A stretch of DNA of 5,297 nt from Coriobacteriia bacterium (GTDB lineage: Bacteria; Actinomycetota; Coriobacteriia; Anaerosomatales; JAUVQN01). The stretch is taken from the NCBI GenBank assembly GCA_030598125.1, contig JAUVQN010000101.1:1-5297 (forward strand). The letters are read 5' to 3'. The number at the start of each line of letters is the position of its first letter. The first letter of the stretch is position 1. Shown in pieces: positions 1 to 4,288 of the stretch. The notes under the pieces are model-generated. The model did no database searches. It had not been told where the DNA came from and saw only the letters and a program-made list of their open reading frames with translations. A program made the position numbers and the translations under genes.

Positions 1-73
1 AACCCCCCCTGTACGTCCACAAATTCACCCCCCCCCCGGCCTCCCCCTCCTCGCGGCCGCCCCCCCCCACCCC
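1..73. other. poly-C-rich non-coding edge after rsgA
   Basis: No coding signal is seen here. The stretch lies just downstream of the rsgA stop and is dominated by C runs on the plus strand: C7 at 3-9, C10 at 28-37 and C9 at 60-68, with shorter runs between. On the minus strand, which is the rsgA transcript sense, these are G tracts. They could in principle form a G-quadruplex in the 3' end of the mRNA. A GGCC pair flanks part of the region, but no classical stem followed by a U run is visible, so no terminator is called. Runs like this at a window edge may also reflect poor assembly. Confidence 0.5.
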
Positions 74-1144
74 CTACCCGGGGGGCCGCCCTCGCCCGCG
101 TCCGCCCGCTCCGCGGCGTTGTTTGGCACGCCGTGCGCCCTCGAGCGCCGCGAGCTCCCGCTCGAGCGAGAGGCAGCTTTCGAGTCTGCGTTCCGGAAGG
201 GAACCGTCCTCCACGGCCGCGCGCACCGCGCAGCCGGGCTCGGAGCCGTGCCCGCAATCGCGGAAGCGACACTCGAGCGCGAGCCCGTAGACGTCGGCGA
301 AGGCCCGCTCCATGCCGACGTCCGCGTCCCACAACGCGAGCGCTCTCAAACCGGGCGTGTCGATCACGAGTCCGCCGCCGGGAAGGACGACCAGCTCGCG
401 GTCGACCGTCGTGTGCCGGCCCTTCCCGTCCGTCTCGCGCACCTCGCCGACCTCACGGACGACCTCTCCGACGAGCAGGTTGATGAGGGTGGACTTGCCC
501 ACCCCCGAGGCGCCGAGGATGGCGATCGTGTGGGCTCGTCGCGCATACGCGCCGACGTCCTCCACCCCGCTGCCGTCGAGGGCGCTCGTGACGTGCACCG
601 CGACGTCACCCGCGAGGGAGCGGACCTCTTCGGCCACGGCATCCGGGTCGTCACTCAGATCCGCCTTCGTGAGGAGCACCACCGGCGTCGCGCCGCTCTC
701 CCACGCGAGGACGAGCTCCCGCTCGAGCAGGCGGGCGTTGAGGGGGGTGTCCAACGCATGCGCGAGCAGCACCGTCTCCATGTTCGCCGCGAGGACCTGG
801 GAGCCCGCCGACTGACCGGGGTCGCGCCGGACGAACGCCGAGCTCCGCGAGAGGACCGCGTCTATGAGCGCCTGTGCGTCGCCCTCGGCCGCGCGTAGGG
901 CGACCCAGTCGCCGATCGCCGGCATCCCATCCGTGCCATCGACGGACTTGACGAGTCTGACCGAAGGCTCCGCGAGCATCTCGCCGTCAGCGGTCACGAC
1001 CGTGTGGGCGCCCTTGGCGACCTTGCAGACCCGACCGAGGGTGAGGCCGGACTCGTCGAAGGGCGCGAACGCCGCGGCCACGCGCGCGTCGAGACCGAGC
1101 TCCTCGAGGTCGGGAGGCGCGGGACCGTGCGGACCACCGTGCAC
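74..1144 (-). CDS. rsgA: Ribosome small-subunit GTPase RsgA (YjeQ/EngC family)
   Basis: RsgA is a cytoplasmic GTPase that binds the 30S subunit late in maturation, checks the decoding centre and helps release assembly factors such as RbfA. The 356-residue product shows the family's circularly permuted G-domain. G4 TKAD (159-162) and G5 TSA (186-188) come before G1 GASGVGKST (211-219), a G2-like GRHTT (242-246) and G3 DTPG (262-265). An N-terminal OB-fold region contains the typical GDWV (78-81). The C-terminal zinc motif C-x4-C-x-H-x5-C is complete at C292, C297, H299 and C305. The N-terminus resembles the longer RsgA variants (LEELGLDA... then LGRV). The tail is rich in Arg and Gly. The start is GTG at 1144, whose G is also the last base of the upstream TAG (TAGTG). 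With no good Shine-Dalgarno of its own, translation is probably coupled to the upstream gene. Family assignment is secure; the exact start is less so. Confidence 0.96.
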   Translation of the reverse strand: MHGGPHGPAPPDLEELGLDARVAAAFAPFDESGLTLGRVCKVAKGAHTVVTADGEMLAEPSVRLVKSVDGTDGMPAIGDWVALRAAEGDAQALIDAVLSRSSAFVRRDPGQSAGSQVLAANMETVLLAHALDTPLNARLLERELVLAWESGATPVVLLTKADLSDDPDAVAEEVRSLAGDVAVHVTSALDGSGVEDVGAYARRAHTIAILGASGVGKSTLINLLVGEVVREVGEVRETDGKGRHTTVDRELVVLPGGGLVIDTPGLRALALWDADVGMERAFADVYGLALECRFRDCGHGSEPGCAVRAAVEDGSLPERRLESCLSLERELAALEGARRAKQRRGAGGRGRGRPPG

Positions 1145-1893
1145 TACAGCACCCGGTCCACGTGGAGGGTCGCCCCGCCCTGGGTCGGCAGGAGGACGAG
1201 ATACACGGTCTCGGTCCGGCCCACGCCCATGTCGCCGAGCGCGGACTCGGTCGCGGTGGCGAGGATCGTGAGGGTCTCGAGGCGCCTCGCATGGTCGGGC
1301 TCGTCGGGATCCGGGTCCCCCATGGGCTCCCCGGTGCCCGCGTCGATCGGACCGAGGAGCTCGGCCGTCTCGACGTGCGCGTAGACGAGACCGCCGCCCG
1401 CGTCCTGTCGCCCGAGCACGAGCAGCTCGACACGGTATGTCTGCGGCCGCGCGAGCTCCAGATCGTCGAGGAAGGCCACGGCGGTGAGGCTCGTCTCGCC
1501 GTCGGCGGAGTCGGAGCCGTCCACTGTGGCACCTGCAGTGTCGTCGCCGCCGGGCGTGGCGTCGCCGGCATCGGTGCTCGATCCGCCGGCACCGTCCGTA
1601 CTCTCGCCGACGTCCGCGGGGCCCGACCCGTCGTCGCTGCCGCCCGTGGAGCCTCCGGCGCCCTCTTCGGTGCCGTCGGCCGAGCCGGCGGCCTTCGTGG
1701 CCCCTTCGGAATCGAGATCGATCCCGTCGCCCTCCGCTACGCTCCCTGCACCCTCGACTCCGGACTCCACCGCCGCGTCGTCCTCGGTCCCCGCATCGCT
1801 CGAGAGCAGTGCCACGCCCATCACGACCGCGATGACGACAGCCGCCGCGACGATCCAGAAGGCGGGCCGCTTCGTCATCTCGCGCAGATCCAC
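1144..1893 (-). CDS. Membrane-anchored protein with long acidic linker, unknown function
   Basis: I do not recognise the family. Counting from the internal ATG at 1878 (244 residues), a short basic N-terminus (MTKRP) leads into one hydrophobic helix at about 7-25, probably an uncleaved signal anchor. Residues about 29-130 form a low-complexity Gly/Ser/Asp/Thr/Ala linker with about 26 acidic residues and a single lysine in 100 positions. Residues about 131-244 form a compact domain with alternating hydrophobic segments (YRVELLVLG, VYAHVETAELLG, TETVYLVLL, ATLHVDRVL), probably beta-rich and outside the membrane. The frame stays open upstream to 2226, but that would overlap the divergent gene, and its translation there is not protein-like. 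I prefer GTG at 1893, which has GGAG at 1904-1907 ten bases upstream and adds MDLRE. ATG at 1878 is the alternative. It overlaps rsgA by one base, so the two are probably cotranscribed, but nothing shows a shared function. Confidence 0.75.
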   Translation of the reverse strand: MDLREMTKRPAFWIVAAAVVIAVVMGVALLSSDAGTEDDAAVESGVEGAGSVAEGDGIDLDSEGATKAAGSADGTEEGAGGSTGGSDDGSGPADVGESTDGAGGSSTDAGDATPGGDDTAGATVDGSDSADGETSLTAVAFLDDLELARPQTYRVELLVLGRQDAGGGLVYAHVETAELLGPIDAGTGEPMGDPDPDEPDHARRLETLTILATATESALGDMGVGRTETVYLVLLPTQGGATLHVDRVL

Positions 1894-2095
1894 GACAGCA
1901 TCACTCCAGGGACGCACGCCCTTTGGGCATGTTCGCCGGACACGCACAGGAGTATGACGCAACCGCACGAGGGAAGGTCTCCGAGCCGAGCCGGCGCCGG
2001 CGCCTCGCGCCGCATCGGCCGGCACGTTAGACTCACCGTGCGGACTGGGAACATTAGACGCGTGGCATCCCGGACACGTCGAGGAGGGCCGATCC
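1894..2095. promoter_or_regulatory. Divergent intergenic region, presumed promoters for both sides
   Basis: These 202 bp separate the start of the minus-strand anchored-protein/rsgA pair from the start of the plus-strand bactofilin-like gene, so both promoters should lie here. For the plus strand, TAGACT at 2028-2033 is a plausible -10 (4 of 6 matches to TATAAT), giving a leader of about 55 bases, but no good -35 stands in front of it. The octamer-like sequence ACGTTAGAC (2024-2032) recurs as ACATTAGAC (2051-2059), 27 bp further on. CACG (2023-2026) and CGTG (2037-2040) form a short inverted repeat around the first copy. For the minus strand, CATACT (complement of about 1953-1958) is a weak -10 candidate. 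No riboswitch or RNA gene is recognised. Confidence 0.35.
2081..2087 (+). promoter_or_regulatory. Shine-Dalgarno GAGGAGG for the bactofilin-like gene
   Basis: GAGGAGG lies eight bases before the ATG at 2096. It is a strong match to the 16S rRNA tail and fixes the start. The in-frame ATG four codons later would be about 20 bases away and is a poorer candidate. Confidence 0.8.
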
Positions 2096-3406
2096 ATGAG
2101 ACGGCACATGCTGAAGGCAGGATCCGCGATGGCAGCTGTGGTGGCGCTGACGCTGATCGCGTCGCCCGCCCTGGCCGCCGAGATCCTGCAGGGCGACGAC
2201 GTGATCGTCTCGTCGAGCGAGGTCATCCAGGACGACGTCTACGCGTTCGGCGGGACGGTGGAGATCGCCGGCACTATCGAAGGAGACCTCGTAGCCACCG
2301 GCGGACGCGTCGTCGTGACCGGTGATGTCGAGGGGAGCGTGAACGCCGCCGGGGGCGTCGTCACCATAAGCGGCGACGTGGGGCGCTCCGTGCGCGCTGC
2401 GGGCGGGTTCGTCGAGATCACCGGCGTCGTGGCGGACGACGTGTTCGCCGCCGGAGGTCAGCTGAGCCTCGCCTCGACGTCCGAGGTGGGTCGCGACGCG
2501 CTCCTCGGCGGCGGGCAGGTCACCGTGAACGGGACGGTCGAGGACGACATGCAGTTGAGTGCCGGCGCCGCTTCGCTCAACGGTGAGGTCGGCGGTGACG
2601 TGACGCTCGAGACCGACACGCTCACGGTGGGTCCGAGCGCTTCGGTCGGCGGTGACTTCACGTACCGCAGCCCCGAGGAGGCCGACCTCCCGCCCGCTGT
2701 CGTGGAGGGCGATATCGACTGGACGCAGGCCTCCTACCAGGGAGGCGACACCACCGCCGAGAGCTTCAGCGTGCTGGGTGCCATCACCTGGGCGGTGCTC
2801 TGGTGGCTGAGGAGCCTGGTCGGCATGGCCGTCTTCGGCGTCGTCTTCGCGCTCATGTTCCCCCACTTCTCCGACCAGGCGGCGGACACCGTGCGGATGC
2901 GGCCCTGGCCGAGCCTCTTCGCGGGTCTCGGGATGCTCGTGCTTCCGGGAGCGGTGGCGCTGCTCGTCTTCATCCTGGGCATCATGATGGGTGGCTGGTG
3001 GCTGACCTTCATCATCCTCGGGCTCCAGTGGGTCGCCATACTCGCGGGCGTGACGATCAGCGCGGTCTTCGTGGGCCGGTTCGTGCTGCGCGCCTTCGGG
3101 AGCGCGCAGCCGCACGCGTTCTGGTCGGTCCTCACGGGTCTCGTGCTCGTCTGGCTCGTGCTGATCGTCCCGGTACTCGGCTGGCTCGTGGTGTCGGTCC
3201 TGTCGATCTTCGGGATCGGCGGATTCACGGTCGCACTCTACGAGCGGTGGCGCGCCGGCCCGATCGGGGCAGAGCAGGGTCTGGATCCCGCCGGCCCCCA
3301 AGAGCCGGCAGCGTCCGGATACGCCGTGGAGGCGCAGAGCGCCGGCGCGCCGACGGTCGAGACACCGACCGGGGACACCACGCCGCCGTCAGAGGGACCC
3401 GCGTAG
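2096..3406 (+). CDS. Exported bactofilin-like repeat protein with C-terminal multi-pass membrane domain
   Basis: The 436-residue product starts with a Sec-type signal peptide: basic MRRHMLK, hydrophobic core about 10-22, and a probable cut after A27 in SPALA-A. Residues about 47-184 hold eight copies of a 17-residue unit of the form xVxAxGGxVxIxGxVxx. This is what a right-handed beta-helix of the polymer-forming (bactofilin/CcmA-like) type looks like. A linker (about 185-225) leads to hydrophobic segments near 240-256, 273-297, 301-326, 342-363 and 364-382, that is four or five membrane helices. A Pro/Ala/Glu/Thr-rich tail (about 385-436) follows and is probably cytoplasmic. Classical bactofilins are short cytoplasmic proteins. 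Here the signal peptide predicts the repeat domain outside the membrane, perhaps as an envelope scaffold. Such two-part proteins are commonly annotated as polymer-forming cytoskeletal proteins, but their function is not established. The gene is transcribed alone and converges on nifU. Confidence 0.85.
   Translation: MRRHMLKAGSAMAAVVALTLIASPALAAEILQGDDVIVSSSEVIQDDVYAFGGTVEIAGTIEGDLVATGGRVVVTGDVEGSVNAAGGVVTISGDVGRSVRAAGGFVEITGVVADDVFAAGGQLSLASTSEVGRDALLGGGQVTVNGTVEDDMQLSAGAASLNGEVGGDVTLETDTLTVGPSASVGGDFTYRSPEEADLPPAVVEGDIDWTQASYQGGDTTAESFSVLGAITWAVLWWLRSLVGMAVFGVVFALMFPHFSDQAADTVRMRPWPSLFAGLGMLVLPGAVALLVFILGIMMGGWWLTFIILGLQWVAILAGVTISAVFVGRFVLRAFGSAQPHAFWSVLTGLVLVWLVLIVPVLGWLVVSVLSIFGIGGFTVALYERWRAGPIGAEQGLDPAGPQEPAASGYAVEAQSAGAPTVETPTGDTTPPSEGPA
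2234..2647 (+). repeat. Coding tandem repeat, about eight 17-residue (51-bp) units
   Basis: Within the bactofilin-like protein, GG pairs fall at residues 52-53, 69-70, 86-87, 103-104 and 120-121, exactly 17 apart. Units can be drawn at 47-63, 64-80, 81-97, 98-114 and 115-131. After a two-residue insertion (132-133) come 134-150, 151-167 and about 168-184, the last two degenerate. The conserved positions are alternating valines, an A-x-G-G turn and a Gly near position 13. The DNA copies have diverged, so this is an old protein-level repeat, with one beta-helix turn per unit as the likely structure, and not a recent DNA duplication. Confidence 0.8.
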
Positions 3407-3433
3407 CGGGGTAGAGGGATCGCGCGGCGAGGG
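3407..3433. other. Convergent 27-bp gap between stop codons
   Basis: The stops of the plus-strand bactofilin-like gene (TAG, 3404-3406) and the minus-strand nifU (TAG, 3434-3436) face each other across 27 bp. I see no convincing hairpin with a T run in either direction, so a classical bidirectional terminator is not supported. Confidence 0.5.
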
Positions 3434-4225
3434 CTAGCCGAGGACCACGAGCGCGTCGGCGACGAGCTCGTACTCCTCGTCCTCGTTGAGGTCGTGCACG
3501 AGGATCTTCTCGACCTCGAACTCGCCGCGCACCGCGAGCATGCGCGACTCCGCGAGCAGCTTCACGTCGGAGCGCTTGAGCTCGCTCTTCACATCGTCAG
3601 AGACCACCGGCTGCTTGCCGGCCGTCATGAAGACGACCCGGGGAGTGTGCTCTGTGAGTCCGATAGCGAGTCGAGCCGAGTCGTCGCCGCGATCCACGAC
3701 TATCACCCGCATGTCGGCCAGGTCCGCGGGGTCCGGCGCCGATGTGTAGACGCCCTTCCCCTCGAACTCGTCGATGCCGAGCACGGGGAGCTCACCGGTC
3801 GAGCAGCCACTGAGCGCGCTCTCGTCGACCGGCTCGAGCTCGGGCGTGACGCCCTCTCGCCAGTTCTTGATGGCCTCGTGGAGCGCGTCGGCGGCCAGGT
3901 TCGAGCAGTGCATCTTCACCGGGGGCAGCCCGTCGAGTGCATCCGCCACGTCACCGCGCGAGACCTTGAGCGCCTCGTCGAGCGTGAGGCCCCTCACGAG
4001 CTCGGTGATCATGCTGCTCGTCGCCACGGCCGAGCCGCAACCGAACGTCTGGAAGGCGATGTCGGCGATCCGGTCGTCCTCGACGCGGATGTAGATGTCC
4101 ATGAGATCGCCGCAGACCGGGTTGCCTACGCGCCCCACGGCGACGTCGTCGCCCTCGAGCGTGCCGACGTTCCTGGGGTTGCGGAAGTGCTCCAGCGTCG
4201 TCTCCGAGTACTGTGTCGACTTCAT
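3434..4225 (-). CDS. nifU: NifU/IscU-type Fe-S scaffold fused to a degenerate thioredoxin-reductase-like domain
   Basis: The 263-residue product begins with a complete IscU/NifU N-terminal domain (about 1-130), on which Fe-S clusters are built from cysteine-derived sulfur and iron before transfer to apoproteins. The cluster ligands are all present: C38 in NPVCGD with D40, C63 in FGCGSA and C107 in KMHCSN. LPPVK (100-104), the motif bound by the HscA chaperone in proteobacteria, comes just before. Residues about 146-263 are neither a C-terminal NFU domain nor a BFD-like ferredoxin domain. They follow the NADPH-binding part of thioredoxin reductase: F-x-G-x-G-V at 154-159, a Rossmann-like RVIVV strand at 173-177 and a closing ADALVVLG at 256-263. 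The redox CATC becomes S162-A-P-D165, the glycine-rich loop DRGDDSA (178-184), and HRR becomes T201-A-G. Redox activity is therefore unlikely. The ATG at 4225 has AAGGAG seven bases upstream; the frame runs on to 4282 without family similarity. The gene lies 63 bp after nifS in a likely operon. Confidence 0.9.
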   Translation of the reverse strand: MKSTQYSETTLEHFRNPRNVGTLEGDDVAVGRVGNPVCGDLMDIYIRVEDDRIADIAFQTFGCGSAVATSSMITELVRGLTLDEALKVSRGDVADALDGLPPVKMHCSNLAADALHEAIKNWREGVTPELEPVDESALSGCSTGELPVLGIDEFEGKGVYTSAPDPADLADMRVIVVDRGDDSARLAIGLTEHTPRVVFMTAGKQPVVSDDVKSELKRSDVKLLAESRMLAVRGEFEVEKILVHDLNEDEEYELVADALVVLG

Positions 4226-4232
4226 CGTGCGG

Positions 4233-4238
4233 CTCCTT
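4233..4238 (-). promoter_or_regulatory. Shine-Dalgarno AAGGAG for nifU
   Basis: On the minus strand AAGGAG sits seven bases before the ATG at 4225. This decides that start over the upstream in-frame GTG/ATG-like positions reaching to 4282, and the protein then begins at the usual IscU-family N-terminus (MKSTQYSE...). Confidence 0.85.
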
Positions 4239-4249
4239 CGATCGTGTGA

Positions 4250-4280
4250 GCGACCCGCCTCGTTCGCACGGAGCGGTCGC
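4250..4280 (-). other. Inverted repeat in the nifS-nifU gap
   Basis: GCGACC at 4250-4255 and its complement GGTCGC at 4275-4280 can pair with a 19-base interval. Inside, a second short helix (GCTC with GAG-C, one bulge) could extend the stem. In the nifS-nifU transcript this puts a hairpin between the nifS stop and the nifU ribosome-binding site. No T run follows, so a terminator is unlikely; an RNA-processing or stability element is possible but unproven. GC-rich DNA gives such pairings by chance. Confidence 0.3.
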
Positions 4281-4288
4281 ACAGCCTA

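Noticed and set aside
151..728. A 17-base exact repeat at 151-167 and 712-728 within rsgA
   Set aside because: Both copies encode the same short peptide, LEREL, in two helices with the same favoured GC-rich codons. Nothing suggests a mobile or regulatory repeat.
119..898. A 259-codon open frame on the plus strand opposite rsgA
   Set aside because: RsgA on the other strand has all GTPase and zinc motifs; this frame has the composition of an antisense shadow.
1894..2226. N-terminal extension of the anchored protein to a start at 2226
   Set aside because: It would overlap the signal-peptide region of the divergent gene, and the translated extension shows no protein-like features. The hydrophobic anchor fits a start at 1893 or 1878.
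1162..2325. A 387-codon open frame on the plus strand opposite the anchored-protein gene
   Set aside because: It is Arg/Gly/Ala-rich with no domain signature, and it crosses both the divergent promoter region and the start of the plus-strand gene.
2054..3301. A 415-codon open frame on the minus strand opposite the bactofilin-like gene
   Set aside because: Its translation is rich in His, Arg, Asp and Glu without any recognisable domain. It is the antisense shadow of a GC-rich gene that has a signal peptide, membrane helices and a strong ribosome-binding site.
3404..3440. Bidirectional terminator between the convergent genes
   Set aside because: No stem of useful length and no flanking T/A runs are visible in the 27-bp gap or its immediate borders.
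4226..4282. N-terminal extension of NifU to a start at 4282
   Set aside because: The added 19 residues are Arg-rich and unlike IscU-family N-termini, and the ATG at 4225 has an AAGGAG at good spacing.
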